Part shown: piece by piece, positions 8,325 to 19,609 of the stretch
Layout of the letters: every line of letters begins with the position of its first letter
Position numbering within the stretch: the first letter of the stretch is position 1
DNA from: Flavobacteriaceae bacterium
GTDB taxonomy: Bacteria > Bacteroidota > Bacteroidia > Flavobacteriales > Flavobacteriaceae
NCBI GenBank assembly: GCA_024644725.1
Contig: JAHEHE010000017.1
Coordinates: 1 to 40,516 of the forward strand
DNA length: 40,516 nt
Direction: 5' to 3'
Program-made: the position numbers and the translations under genes
Notes under the pieces: model-generated
The model's input: the letters and a program-made list of their open reading frames with translations, nothing else
What the model was told of the DNA's origin: nothing
Database searches by the model: none

Positions 8325-8362
8325 AAAAAAAACCTGTTCAACACTTTGGACAGGTTTTTTTT
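8325..8362 (+). terminator. Rho-independent terminator, small RNA copy 2
   Basis: Stem of A-run plus CCTGTTC (8325-8339) paired with GGACAGG plus T-run (8348-8362), 8-base loop AACACTTT. The CCTGT/ACAGG core is shared with the copy-1 terminator. Confidence 0.85.
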
Positions 8363-8496
8363 GCTTCCAACCCTGAAATAATTCAATTCGGAACCCTAAT
8401 CCATCCAATTCCAAGGCCATAGAAAATACAGGCCGAATGTTGATAACTTAGAGCCTTATAGACACAAAATAAACCCATATAAAACAAGGGTTTTCT

Positions 8497-8504
8497 TATA
8501 TTTG
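8497..8504 (+). promoter_or_regulatory. gyrB -7 element
   Basis: TATATTTG, exact TAnnTTTG, 39 bases before the gyrB ATG. No clear -33 TTTG. Confidence 0.6.
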
Positions 8505-8537
8505 TACGGTTTAAACCGAAGGACAAAAACACAGTAG

Positions 8538-10481
<1,944 letters not shown>

Positions 10482-10498
10482 TTTTAAACTAGATAATA

Positions 10499-11434
10499 AT
10501 GAAAGTAACTATCGTAGGTGCAGGAGCCGTAGGAGCCAGTTGTGCCGAGTACATCGCCATTAAAGATTTCGCATCTGAAGTCGTGATCGTGGATATCAAA
10601 GAGAACTTCGCTGAAGGAAAGGCCATGGATCTGATGCAGACCGCCACCTTGAATGGGTTCGATACCAAGATCACAGGATCTACGAATGATTATTCAAAAA
10701 CAGCGAACAGTGACGTTGCGGTCATCACAAGCGGTATTCCAAGAAAACCGGGAATGACCCGTGAAGAGTTGATCGGAATCAACGCAGGAATTGTACAGAC
10801 GGTTGCGAAAAGCATCCTGGAACACTCTCCAAATGTCATTTTCATCGTGGTGAGCAATCCGATGGACACCATGACCTATTTGACGCACAAAGCCTTAGGA
10901 TTACCTAAAAACCGTATCATAGGTATGGGTGGTGCCCTTGACAGTGCAAGATTCAAGTACAGATTGGCAGAAGCCCTGGATTGCCCGGCCTCAGATGTGG
11001 ATGGCATGGTAATCGGTGGTCACAGCGACACTGGAATGATACCCCTGACACGACTAGCCGTGAGAAACAGCGTGCCGGTAACCAAGTTCTTATCTGAAGA
11101 AAGACTTCAGGAAGTAGCGGAAGCCACCAAAGTAGGAGGAGCCACACTGACCAAAATGCTCGGAACGAGTGCCTGGTATGCACCCGGTGCTGCCGTGTCT
11201 TCACTCGTTCAATCCATCGTATGCAACCAAAAGAAAATGTTTCCATGCTCAGCCATGCTGGAAGGGGAATACAACCTCAATGACATCTGTATTGGAGTTC
11301 CTTGCATCATCGGCAAAAACGGAATCGAAGAAATTGTATCGATCGACCTCAGCGAAGCTGAAAGCGACAAGTTGCAAAACAGCGCAGAGGCTGTGCGCAA
11401 GACTAATGGATTGTTAGAAGAGGTTTTGAGCTAG
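10499..11434 (+). CDS. mdh: Malate dehydrogenase
   Basis: NAD-dependent interconversion of malate and oxaloacetate in the TCA cycle. 311 residues, usual for the LDH-like bacterial MDH. Nucleotide site GAGAVGASCAEYIA at the N-terminus with the Asp of VVIVDI at the end of the second strand (NAD preference); the substrate-loop arginines are in GIPRKPGMTREEL; the Asn/Asp pair is in VVSNPMDTMTYL; the catalytic His is in VIGGHSDTGMIPL. It ends just before a strong bidirectional terminator. Confidence 0.96.
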   Translation: MKVTIVGAGAVGASCAEYIAIKDFASEVVIVDIKENFAEGKAMDLMQTATLNGFDTKITGSTNDYSKTANSDVAVITSGIPRKPGMTREELIGINAGIVQTVAKSILEHSPNVIFIVVSNPMDTMTYLTHKALGLPKNRIIGMGGALDSARFKYRLAEALDCPASDVDGMVIGGHSDTGMIPLTRLAVRNSVPVTKFLSEERLQEVAEATKVGGATLTKMLGTSAWYAPGAAVSSLVQSIVCNQKKMFPCSAMLEGEYNLNDICIGVPCIIGKNGIEEIVSIDLSEAESDKLQNSAEAVRKTNGLLEEVLS

Positions 11435-11460
11435 TGCCATTAGTTTTTCTACGCTTAAAC

Positions 11461-11497
11461 AAAAAAAACCACCTTGAATATCAAGGTGGTTTTTTTA
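11461..11497. terminator. Bidirectional terminator between mdh and M61 peptidase
   Basis: Stem AACCACCTTGA (11467-11477) with its complement at 11481-11491, 3-base loop, flanked by an A-run on the left and a T-run on the right, so it can serve both convergent genes. Confidence 0.9.
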
Positions 11498-11500
11498 TTT

Positions 11501-13384
11501 TTATCCTTTGAGCCAGGCTTCCAAGAGCTCAAGCTCCTTCTCCGTAGCGTCTTCCTTCCTTCCCAGCTTCTTACCGATCGTATAGGATGGTGTGAGCTCT
11601 TTGGCAATGATGATCTCTTCCCCGTCACGATCGAGTTTCACCTCTACCTTCTGACCGGGTGTCCATCCATAGGCTGCTCCGACCACAGCGTTTGCATTCT
11701 CCAGGGTGACAACGGTTCCATCAATCTCCTTGACAACGTCACCGGGCAACACTCCATTCTCATGCCAAAAGCTATTCTGAGCGACGGCTTCACTGAAGAA
11801 AATCGTTCCTTCTTTCTCACTTCCCATCAATATCAGAGTCCCATTGTTCATGATATAATTCGTCTGAATACGACCTTCGACCATCCCCAAACCAACTTTT
11901 GCGAAATAGATGTTGTAGTCAATTGGCGTACCCCCAATGACATGATTCTCAAAAAAGGCTCCTACTTCAGGATAAGTCATTGCGGTAATCTCTTCAATGA
12001 TCGATTCATCTTCAAAGGGCTTATCGACCCCGTATTTTTCAGAAAGCTCCTGCATCACCGAGAGTATACCTCGCTCCCCTTCGCTTTGTTCGCGGATGAT
12101 GATATCCAGGCACATACCTATCAGGGCACCTTTTTGATACACGTTGTAATAGTTTGACGCATAGGGCTGCTCCAGGATGTTCTCACTCATCTCCGTAAAG
12201 CTCATGGTGTCGTTCAAGGTCGCCGCCGTTTGTATTTTTTGCATTAGGTCCCCGTAGAATTCATCCTCATCAACAAGACTCTGGTTAACCTGGAAATGAG
12301 TGGCAAAGTACTCTGTTAGACCCTCGTACATCCATAGGTGCTTGGAAAAGCTCGGGTCGTGGTAGTCAAAGTAATGCACATCCTCAGAGTGGACCGACAG
12401 GGGCGTCAAAATATGGAAGAATTCATGACTCACAACATCTATCATGCTGGCATCGAGACTCGCCTCTGACATGGATTCGGCCATCACCACGACGGTCGAG
12501 GTATGATGCTCCAGGGCACCAAATCCTCCGGGAGCCTCATTGGAGTTGTCGGCGAGGTAGAGATAGATGTCATAGCGCTTTGTCGAATTGACCGATCCCA
12601 GGTAAGCCTTTTGAGCCTCCATCATTTTAAACATGGTCTCTTTAAGGTGCTTGGCATTGTGCTTCCCATTCGGGGAGAAGACACTGAGCACAATCTTTAT
12701 GTCGCCCACTTGGAATTCCTCTACGTCCAGGTCACCAAACATCATCGGATTGTCGGTGATTTCAAAATATCGATCGGCTGCGTAACGTGTCGTTGTCACC
12801 GAGCCTTCCTCGCTTGTTTTTTCTTCGATAACCGGCAATGCAGCCGTCCTGTCAAAAGACGAGGGAGATACAACCTCAAGCACATAGGAATTGTCCTTCA
12901 GGGAGTCAAAATACCCGATAAACCCATGCAGGTTCAAAACGAAATTCGAGGATTCGATATTAGTTCCTGCCGGCGAGAACGGAGTGGGTTTGCCACTGCC
13001 CTCCTGGTCAAAAGTGTCATTGACCCAATACGTGATTCGATCCAGTTCCCTGGAGCCATAGACGGCCCAGGAATTCGTGTCCAGGCGTTCGGTTTTTAAT
13101 TCCTTCCCGTCGTAATCGAGAGCTCTCAGCGAATCCACAAAGCTCCCGTAATCTCCTACGGCATAAGTTCCCTGGATCACACGGGGCAACCTGTAAACAA
13201 CAGTATCAGAGAGGAATCTGCCGGGATCCATCTCTACAGGAACCTTATCCTGCTCAACCCGTGTCAGGTCTATTTTTGATTGAATGACCGTTTCGGTTGC
13301 CAGGTCATTGGATGAAGATTTCGAGCTTCCGCAGCTTATCAGCAGCGCGCTCGTCATAGCAAATGCGAGTAATTGTTTTATCAT
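11501..13384 (-). CDS. M61 family metallopeptidase with PDZ domain, lipoprotein
   Basis: 627 residues. The N-terminus MIKQLLAFAMTSALLISCGS is a lipoprotein signal with Cys18 in the lipobox, so the protein is probably anchored in the outer membrane or periplasm. A beta-rich N-terminal domain is followed by GGFGALEHHTST and the zinc motif HEFFH (residues 320-324), with the third ligand Glu354 in MYEGLTEYF. This is the gluzincin pattern of M61 (glycyl aminopeptidase-like). A PDZ domain lies at roughly 500-600 (LPGDVVKEIDGTVVTLENAN). Probably a single-gene unit; the terminator at 11461 closes it. Confidence 0.92.
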   Translation of the reverse strand: MIKQLLAFAMTSALLISCGSSKSSSNDLATETVIQSKIDLTRVEQDKVPVEMDPGRFLSDTVVYRLPRVIQGTYAVGDYGSFVDSLRALDYDGKELKTERLDTNSWAVYGSRELDRITYWVNDTFDQEGSGKPTPFSPAGTNIESSNFVLNLHGFIGYFDSLKDNSYVLEVVSPSSFDRTAALPVIEEKTSEEGSVTTTRYAADRYFEITDNPMMFGDLDVEEFQVGDIKIVLSVFSPNGKHNAKHLKETMFKMMEAQKAYLGSVNSTKRYDIYLYLADNSNEAPGGFGALEHHTSTVVVMAESMSEASLDASMIDVVSHEFFHILTPLSVHSEDVHYFDYHDPSFSKHLWMYEGLTEYFATHFQVNQSLVDEDEFYGDLMQKIQTAATLNDTMSFTEMSENILEQPYASNYYNVYQKGALIGMCLDIIIREQSEGERGILSVMQELSEKYGVDKPFEDESIIEEITAMTYPEVGAFFENHVIGGTPIDYNIYFAKVGLGMVEGRIQTNYIMNNGTLILMGSEKEGTIFFSEAVAQNSFWHENGVLPGDVVKEIDGTVVTLENANAVVGAAYGWTPGQKVEVKLDRDGEEIIIAKELTPSYTIGKKLGRKEDATEKELELLEAWLKG

Positions 13385-13517
13385 GAATAAATTTGAATTG
13401 ATTTCCCAAATGAGAGTTCAAAGATGAACGATTGTTACTTTTCGCATACCTAAAGATTTGTTAAAAAATCAATTCTCGTTCCCCATCGACTTCATCAACA
13501 CCGGCAAAAAGGCCGTA

Positions 13518-15191
13518 TCACGAAAGGCCCGAAATGGTTCCCTCATTGTCGATCGACATGCCCTCAGAAGCAGGTTTGGAGGGTAATCCCGGCATTCGCA
13601 TCATCTTCCCCACAATGGGAATCACAAAACCTGCCCCGGCCGCAATCTCTATTTCTCTTACGTGGATCTCAAAGTTCTCCGGTCTTCCGATCAATTTCTC
13701 GTCATCGGAAAAACTCTTCTGGGTCTTGGCTATGCAGATGGCAAAATTTTCAAATCCGAGACGCTTGATCCTTCTCAGGTTCAACTTGGCCTTTTTCGTG
13801 TAGCTCACATGGGAAGCGCCGTAAATCTCTTTTGCGATCGTGTCGATTTTATCCACGACAGGTGAATCCCAGGAATAAAGGGGTTTGAAACGAGACGCCT
13901 CGCTCTCCACCACTTCCGCGACGGCAGCGGCCAGATCCATGGTTCCATCTCCTCCTTTTGCCCAGCCTTCGGATAAAACTGCCCTTACCCCCTGAGACGC
14001 ACAATGATCGATGATGAATTTCACCTCCTCGTCAGAATCATTCGTAAACCCGTTGATCGCTACAACGGGCTCAATTTGAAATTTCCTGATGTTTTCTATG
14101 TGCTTGTCCAGGTTTACAATTCCCTTTTGCACCTTTTCAAGACTTGGTGTATTGAGTTCATCCGGCAACGCACCTCCATGATGTCTCAGGGCCCGAATGG
14201 TAGCCACAAGAACCACGGCACTTGGGCTCAGGTTCGCAGCGGCACATTTGATGTTCAGAAACTTCTCCGCCCCCAGGTCGGCTCCAAATCCGGCTTCCGT
14301 GACGACGTATTCCGAAAGGGAGAGCCCCATCTTGGTGGCCAGTATCGTATTGGTTCCCTGGGCGATGTTGGCAAAGGGTCCACCGTGGATAATCGCGGGG
14401 TTTTTCTCCAGGGTCTGCACCAGATTCGGTTTGATCGCATCCTTGAGAAGAATGGCCATGGCGTTCTCGGCCTTCAGATCGCGGGCAAAAACAGGCTTCT
14501 TGTCAAAGGTAAAGCCGACGAAAATATTGCCCAATCGCTCTTTGAGATCCTCAAAACCGGTTGCCATGCAGAGGATGGCCATGATTTCAGAGGCGGGTGT
14601 GATGTTGAATCCGTCTTCACGTGGAATTCCGTTTGCCGTTCCTCCAAGACCTATGGTGATTTGACGCAGGGCCCGGTCGTTCATGTCAATGACCCGTTTC
14701 CAGAAAATCGCCCGTGGATCCAGGTTCAAATTCTCTACTTTCTGAAGATTGTTGTCAATTAGAGCAGCAAGCAAATTGTTGGCCTTCTCAACCGCATTGA
14801 AATCACCCGTGAAATGCAGGTTGATGTCCTCCATCGGAACCACCTGGGAATATCCTCCTCCGGCAGCACCGCCCTTGATTCCGAAAACGGGGCCCAGCGA
14901 AGGTTCACGCAAAACAACGGTCGCTTGCTTTCCTATTTTGTTCAAACCTTCGGTGAGTCCGATCGAAACCGTCGTTTTGCCTTCCCCTGCAGGAGTTGGT
15001 GTAAGCGCAGTTACCAGCACCAGGTTGTTCTTTTTTATTTTCTCCTCATCGATTAGGTCCAGGGGAAGCTTTGCTTTGTACTTTCCGTAAAGCTCCAGGT
15101 CATCTTCCTTGACACCCAGTTTTCGGGCAATTTCAACAACGGGCTGCAACTGTGTTTTTTGAGCAATTTCTATGTCGGATAAAGGTTTCAT
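13518..15191 (-). CDS. fhs: Formate-tetrahydrofolate ligase
   Basis: Makes 10-formyl-THF from formate, THF and ATP for one-carbon metabolism. 557 residues, normal length. The P-loop-like ATP site is TPTPAGEGKTTVSIGL; next the family signature GGAAGGGYSQVVPMEDINLH; then IHGGPFANIAQGTN and the C-terminal GFVIPIVGKMMRMPGLPSKP. The ATG start gives MKPLSDIEIAQ, as in homologues. Upstream on the minus strand TAATTTTG (15264-15257) with TTTG 16 bases before (15284-15281) looks like its promoter, divergent from that of secDF. Confidence 0.96.
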   Translation of the reverse strand: MKPLSDIEIAQKTQLQPVVEIARKLGVKEDDLELYGKYKAKLPLDLIDEEKIKKNNLVLVTALTPTPAGEGKTTVSIGLTEGLNKIGKQATVVLREPSLGPVFGIKGGAAGGGYSQVVPMEDINLHFTGDFNAVEKANNLLAALIDNNLQKVENLNLDPRAIFWKRVIDMNDRALRQITIGLGGTANGIPREDGFNITPASEIMAILCMATGFEDLKERLGNIFVGFTFDKKPVFARDLKAENAMAILLKDAIKPNLVQTLEKNPAIIHGGPFANIAQGTNTILATKMGLSLSEYVVTEAGFGADLGAEKFLNIKCAAANLSPSAVVLVATIRALRHHGGALPDELNTPSLEKVQKGIVNLDKHIENIRKFQIEPVVAINGFTNDSDEEVKFIIDHCASQGVRAVLSEGWAKGGDGTMDLAAAVAEVVESEASRFKPLYSWDSPVVDKIDTIAKEIYGASHVSYTKKAKLNLRRIKRLGFENFAICIAKTQKSFSDDEKLIGRPENFEIHVREIEIAAGAGFVIPIVGKMMRMPGLPSKPASEGMSIDNEGTISGLS

Positions 15192-15256
15192 AAAGTGCTT
15201 GATTTATTTGCTCAATTTAATAAAAATTAAATAGTTAGCCTTCAAATTAAGGCCGC

Positions 15257-15307
15257 CAAAATTATAGGTTTTATTTCTTTCAAACCTAAATCTTTTGAGT
15301 ATATTTG
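15257..15307. promoter_or_regulatory. Divergent promoters of fhs and secDF
   Basis: Minus strand: TTTG (15284-15281) and TAATTTTG (15264-15257) for fhs. Plus strand: TATATTTG (15300-15307) for secDF, 41 bases before its ATG. The two promoters lie back to back within about 50 bases. Confidence 0.55.
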
Positions 15308-15348
15308 CCCGATTAAATCAAAAATAGGATTACTAAATAGTAAAAAGC

Positions 15349-18318
15349 ATGCAGAACAAGGGACTTGTTAGATTATTTGCGATCATTTTGAGTGTAGTTT
15401 GTCTCTATCAACTATCCTTTACGTGGTTCGCAAAGAATGTGGAGAAAGAAGCAGCGATTTATGCAGAAACAACTGCTACATCCTCTGATTCAGAAGATAT
15501 TGGACGTCTCGAGAAAAAATACCTGGACTCTGTCGCAAACACACCGGTGGTGAATCTGGGTTTCACTGAGTTCACCTATGATGAAGTAAAGGAAAAGGAG
15601 ATCAACCTGGGACTCGACCTAAAAGGGGGTATCAATGCCATTTTGGAAGTATCCGTACGTGACATTCTCGTCGGGCTGTCGAACCAATCGAAAAACACGG
15701 TGTTCAACCAGGCCCTCGACGATGCAACCCAGGCACAGAAAAACAGTGACAAAGACTATTTAACCTTGTTCTTCGAGGCCTTTGAGGCGGCTAGCCAGGG
15801 AAGTGTCAAGTTGGGTGATCCCAGCATATTCGGAAACAAGTCGCTCAAGGACAAGATCAATTTCAAAATGACCGATGAGGAGGTCAAGCCTATTTTACAG
15901 GATGAGGTCAAGGGTTCCATAAACACGGCTTTCGAAGTTTTGAGAAGTCGTATTGACCGTTTCGGGGTGACACAACCCAATATCCAAAGGGTGGGAGAAT
16001 CCGGAAGAATCCTTATTGAACTGCCCGGTGCCAAAGACATCGACCGGGTGAGAAAACTCCTCCAGAGCACTGCAGAACTCCAGTTCTGGGAAGTATACAC
16101 TAACCAGGAAATGGCGCAGTTCTTTCTGTCTGCCAACACGACATTGGCTCAAATTCTCAAACCCGAAGAAGAGGTTGAAAAAGACAGCGCAACTACCACA
16201 GAAGAAGAAATTGACGACCTTTTGGGAGAAGTCAAGGACTCTGTAGACTTCGGAACTCAAAACCCTTTGTTTGCCAAGCTTTTCGTGCGTTTTCCCCAAA
16301 CCCAGGGAGACATCAGCTCGATGCTTGCATCTGCCAGTGTAAACGACACAGCAGCCATCAACAGTTACCTGGCGATGAAAGAGGTGAGAGCCTTGTTGCC
16401 AGCTGACATGAAATACACCAAATTCGCCTGGGATGTCAAGGCGAACAATGACTTGTTGACCCTTTATGCCCTCAAGTCAAATCGCGATGACGTGGCACCC
16501 ATCCAGGGAGATGTCATTTCGGATGCGCAACAGGTTTTCGACCAGTTGGGCGCCAATCCTGAGGTCAGCATGACCATGAACAGCAAAGGAACCAAGCAGT
16601 GGGCAAAAATGACTACGGCTAACGTCGGAAAATTTGTGGCGGTTGTTCTCGATGACTATGTCTACTCTGCTCCACGCGTGAACGACGCAATCACCACGGG
16701 CAGGACATCGATATCGGGACAGTTTACAATTGATGAGGCCCAGGATTTGGCCAACGCTTTGAAATCCGGAAAGCTACCAGCTGCAGCTCGCATCATCCAG
16801 TCTGACGTGGTTGGGCCCTCTTTGGGTCAGGAAGCCATCGACAGCGGTACCTATTCCTTTATCATTGCCCTGATCATCGTTTTACTGTGGATGATCTTCT
16901 ACTATGGAAAGGCAGGAATTTTCTCCGACATTGCACTGGCACTCAATATACTATTCATCTTTGGTGTTCTCGCCTCGTTTGGAGCGGTGTTGACACTGCC
17001 CGGAATCGCAGGTATCGTATTGACCATCGGTATGTCCGTGGATGCGAATGTTCTCATCTATGAGAGAATCAAGGAAGAGCTCAATAAAGGCAAAGGCATG
17101 AAAGAATCCATCAATGATGGTTTCAGCGGTGCCCTGTCATCTATTTTGGATGCCAATGTCACCACCCTTCTTACCGGTATCATCCTGTATGTATTCGGAA
17201 CCGGACCAGTAAAAGGTTTCGCAACGACGCTCATGATCGGTATCGTCACTTCTCTTTTCTCAGCCATCTTCATCACCCGACTGTTGATCGAGTGGTACGT
17301 GAGAGGAAACAAGACCCTGACCTTCAATACCAATATCACCAAGAACTGGTTCAAGAACGTCGATGTCGATTTCCTGAGAAAAAGAAAAATGGCCTATATC
17401 ATTTCAGGAACAATACTCATCGTCGGTATTGGTTCACTCCTGACCAACGGTTTGAACTACGGTGTTGACTTCAAAGGAGGTAGAACGTATACGGTAAGAT
17501 TTGCAGAGAACGTAAGTGCGCCTGAAGTAGCCAATAGCCTGAAGGACGCATTTGGAAGCTCTCCTGAGGTTAAAACCTTCGGTTCGGCCAACCAGCTCAA
17601 GATCACAACCAAATTCAAGATCGATGACAACAGCGTCGGTGTTGATGAGGAGATTCAGAACCTTCTTTACGCGGGAGTTCAGGGTTTCCTTCCCGAGGGA
17701 ATCAGCTACGACCAGTTCAAAGGAGCCGACAACGAAATGAATGTCGGAATCATGCAGTCGATCAAAGTCGGCCCAACGATTGCCGACGATATCAAACAAG
17801 CTGCTTTCTGGGCTATTTTGGGATCTCTCATTGTCGTATTCCTTTACATATTGCTTCGCTTTAGAAAATGGCAATTCAGCCTTGGGGCGGTTGCGGCGGT
17901 TTTCCATGACGTGCTGATCGTGCTTTCGATCTTCTCCTTGTTTTACAAGATATTGCCGTTTGACATGGAGATCGGACAGTCTTTCATTGCGGCGATACTG
18001 ACGGTTGTGGGTTACTCCCTGAACGATACGGTGGTTATCTTTGACCGTATCCGTGAGTTCCACATGAAGCATCCGGGCTGGGTTTACAGAAGGACGGTGA
18101 ACACCGCTCTGAGCAGCACCTTGGGAAGAACGGTGAATACCTCGCTTACCACCTTGATCGTATTGCTCGCGATATTCATCTTTGGAGGTGATTCAATCAA
18201 AGGATTCATGTTTGCCCTGATCATTGGTGTGATCGTGGGTACTTATTCCTCTCTTTTCATCGCCTCGCCAATCATGTACGATACGACTGAAAAGCTCGGA
18301 AAGAAATCCAAGAAATAA
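15349..18318 (+). CDS. secDF: Protein translocase SecDF fusion
   Basis: Membrane RND-type subunit that uses the proton gradient to finish Sec export. At 989 residues it holds SecD and SecF in one chain, as is usual in this phylum. SecD half: TM1 at about 7-27, the D1 motif LGLDLKGGINAILEV, a large periplasmic P1 domain, then the membrane block GIVLTIGMSVDANVLIYERIKEEL. SecF half: TM near residue 680, VDFKGGRTYTVRF, then VVGYSLNDTVVIFDRIREF and TVNTSLTTLIVLL. The periplasmic part between about 270 and 380 has an acidic insert (EEEVEKDSATTTEEEIDDLLGE). It ends in a lysine-rich tail. Confidence 0.97.
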   Translation: MQNKGLVRLFAIILSVVCLYQLSFTWFAKNVEKEAAIYAETTATSSDSEDIGRLEKKYLDSVANTPVVNLGFTEFTYDEVKEKEINLGLDLKGGINAILEVSVRDILVGLSNQSKNTVFNQALDDATQAQKNSDKDYLTLFFEAFEAASQGSVKLGDPSIFGNKSLKDKINFKMTDEEVKPILQDEVKGSINTAFEVLRSRIDRFGVTQPNIQRVGESGRILIELPGAKDIDRVRKLLQSTAELQFWEVYTNQEMAQFFLSANTTLAQILKPEEEVEKDSATTTEEEIDDLLGEVKDSVDFGTQNPLFAKLFVRFPQTQGDISSMLASASVNDTAAINSYLAMKEVRALLPADMKYTKFAWDVKANNDLLTLYALKSNRDDVAPIQGDVISDAQQVFDQLGANPEVSMTMNSKGTKQWAKMTTANVGKFVAVVLDDYVYSAPRVNDAITTGRTSISGQFTIDEAQDLANALKSGKLPAAARIIQSDVVGPSLGQEAIDSGTYSFIIALIIVLLWMIFYYGKAGIFSDIALALNILFIFGVLASFGAVLTLPGIAGIVLTIGMSVDANVLIYERIKEELNKGKGMKESINDGFSGALSSILDANVTTLLTGIILYVFGTGPVKGFATTLMIGIVTSLFSAIFITRLLIEWYVRGNKTLTFNTNITKNWFKNVDVDFLRKRKMAYIISGTILIVGIGSLLTNGLNYGVDFKGGRTYTVRFAENVSAPEVANSLKDAFGSSPEVKTFGSANQLKITTKFKIDDNSVGVDEEIQNLLYAGVQGFLPEGISYDQFKGADNEMNVGIMQSIKVGPTIADDIKQAAFWAILGSLIVVFLYILLRFRKWQFSLGAVAAVFHDVLIVLSIFSLFYKILPFDMEIGQSFIAAILTVVGYSLNDTVVIFDRIREFHMKHPGWVYRRTVNTALSSTLGRTVNTSLTTLIVLLAIFIFGGDSIKGFMFALIIGVIVGTYSSLFIASPIMYDTTEKLGKKSKK

Positions 18319-18362
18319 GATTCAGTGATCGGTTATTACCGGTCTTGAATTCAAACCATTCA

Positions 18363-18408
18363 AGTAAAAACCTTTTGGGCAATATGGCTCAAAAGGTTTT
18401 TACTTTTT
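18363..18408 (+). terminator. secDF terminator
   Basis: Long stem: AGTAAAAACCTTTTG (18363-18377) pairs fully with 18390-18404, and the helix extends inward by GGC/GCT with a wobble; 6-base loop; T-rich tail. Confidence 0.85.
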
Positions 18409-18410
18409 AC

Positions 18411-18418
18411 TAATTTTG
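18411..18418 (+). promoter_or_regulatory. hpt -7 element
   Basis: TAATTTTG, exact TAnnTTTG, 26 bases before the hpt ATG and just after the secDF terminator. Confidence 0.55.
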
Positions 18419-18444
18419 CAATCTCTCAGAATCAGTAGTCGACC

Positions 18445-18993
18445 ATGAGCTCTACGAGTAGCATTAAAATCAAAGATCGAACCTTTGTCCCCTTTATAGG
18501 CCGGGAGAGAATTGCGAAATACGTGAAGTTTTTAGCCAATCGGGTTGCGGAGGAAATGGAACCCGATGAGGTTCCTATCTTTGTTGGCATTCTCAATGGT
18601 TCTTTCATGTTTGCCGCAGATTTTATCCGGGAATACCCAGGGGATTGTCATATCACTTTTGTGAAAATGGCCTCCTATGATGGATTGAATTCATCCGGCA
18701 AGGTCAAACACCTGGTGGGGGTCAATGAAGACTTGAACGGCAAGACAGTTGTGATTTTAGAAGACATCATAGATACCGGGAACACGCTGGCTGAGATCTA
18801 TGAGATTTTCAGGGACAAGAACGTGAAGCAATTGAAAATTGCCACCCTGTTCTTTAAACCCGACGTCTTTAAAAAGGAACTGCCCATCGATTATATTGGC
18901 AAGTCCATTGAAGACAAATTCGTCATTGGCTATGGACTTGATTACGACGGGCTGGGCAGGAATCTGCCGGATTTGTATCAGCTCGAGGAATGA
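18445..18993 (+). CDS. hpt: Hypoxanthine phosphoribosyltransferase
   Basis: Purine salvage: joins hypoxanthine or guanine to PRPP to give IMP or GMP. 182 residues, the usual size. The PRPP-binding loop is VVILEDIIDTGNTL; the N-terminal GILNGSFMFAADFIR and the C-terminal KFVIGYGLDYDGLGRNLPDLYQL fit class I phosphoribosyltransferases of the Hpt group. First gene of a likely hpt-adk-obgE operon, 34 bases ahead of adk. All three genes deal with purine nucleotides. Confidence 0.95.
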   Translation: MSSTSSIKIKDRTFVPFIGRERIAKYVKFLANRVAEEMEPDEVPIFVGILNGSFMFAADFIREYPGDCHITFVKMASYDGLNSSGKVKHLVGVNEDLNGKTVVILEDIIDTGNTLAEIYEIFRDKNVKQLKIATLFFKPDVFKKELPIDYIGKSIEDKFVIGYGLDYDGLGRNLPDLYQLEE

Positions 18994-19027
18994 CCAAAGA
19001 AATAAAAGCGAACCAAATACAAAAAGC

Positions 19028-19600
19028 ATGAAGAATATAGTTCTTTTCGGACCTCCGGGAGCAGGCAAAGGTACTCAGGCCGTTCTTTTGAAAGACAAAT
19101 ACAATCTGGTCCATATCTCAACGGGTGACGTTTTCAGATTCAACATCAAAAATGAAACCGAATTGGGCAAACTGGCCAAGTCCTACATAGATAATGGAGA
19201 TCTCGTTCCTGATGAGGTGACCATCGATATGCTCAAGGCAGAGGTCAACAGCAACCCGGATGCCGAGGGATTCATATTTGACGGATTTCCAAGGACCGAG
19301 TCCCAGGCGATCTCCCTGGACGCCTTTTTGAATGAAAAGAACGAATCCATAAATGGAATGGTAGCCCTTGAAGTGCCCGAAGATTTGCTGGTTGAACGAA
19401 TTTTGAACCGCGGAAAAACAAGTGGCAGAGCCGACGATCAGGACGTTGAAAAGATCAAGAACCGGTTCCAGGAATACGAGACAAAAACCTCGATCCTGAA
19501 GGAATATTACCAGAATCAAAACAAGTACTTCGGAATTGACGGCGTAGGGAGCATCGAGGAGATCACCTCGCGCCTGGAGAAGGTATTTGACAATCTTTAG
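19028..19600 (+). CDS. adk: Adenylate kinase
   Basis: Interconverts ATP + AMP and 2 ADP. 190 residues from the ATG at 19028, which starts MKNIVLFGPPGAGKGTQA with the P-loop at the correct distance. The same frame is open upstream into hpt but that part is out of frame with hpt and has no family match, so the upstream extension was rejected. AMP-binding region HISTGDVFR; FIFDGFPRTESQA; the short LID (RGKTSGRADD) without zinc cysteines; DD.DVEKIKNRF. Nine bases before obgE. Confidence 0.97.
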   Translation: MKNIVLFGPPGAGKGTQAVLLKDKYNLVHISTGDVFRFNIKNETELGKLAKSYIDNGDLVPDEVTIDMLKAEVNSNPDAEGFIFDGFPRTESQAISLDAFLNEKNESINGMVALEVPEDLLVERILNRGKTSGRADDQDVEKIKNRFQEYETKTSILKEYYQNQNKYFGIDGVGSIEEITSRLEKVFDNL

Positions 19601-19609
19601 GGTCATTAC

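Larger units (their letters stand above)
8163..8362 (+). ncRNA. Candidate small regulatory RNA, copy 2
   Basis: About 200 nt, same plan as copy 1. Hairpins: GTAAC/GTTGC (8171-8188), ACTTT/AAAGT (8195-8210), AAAACT/AGTTTT (8211-8227). Then TGAGGGGAAT (8252-8261), the conserved segment at 8300-8321 and a terminator (8325-8362). The hairpin sequences are unrelated to those of copy 1 although their number and place are alike, so structure seems to have been kept while sequence drifted. No convincing ORF. Its terminator ends about 180 bases before gyrB. Confidence 0.55.

Noticed and set aside
7838-8362. Tandem units as a CRISPR array or an insertion sequence remnant
   Set aside because: Only two units, no regular short repeats or spacers, no terminal inverted repeats and no transposase remnant; promoter-to-terminator order fits RNA genes better.
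8429-8442. TTGATAACTT region near gyrB resembling a DnaA box (TTATCAACA on the minus strand)
   Set aside because: A single inexact box with no cluster and no dnaA gene; not evidence for an origin.
18839-19027. 63-codon N-terminal extension of adenylate kinase
   Set aside because: It overlaps hpt in another frame and would move the P-loop far from the N-terminus; start taken at 19028.
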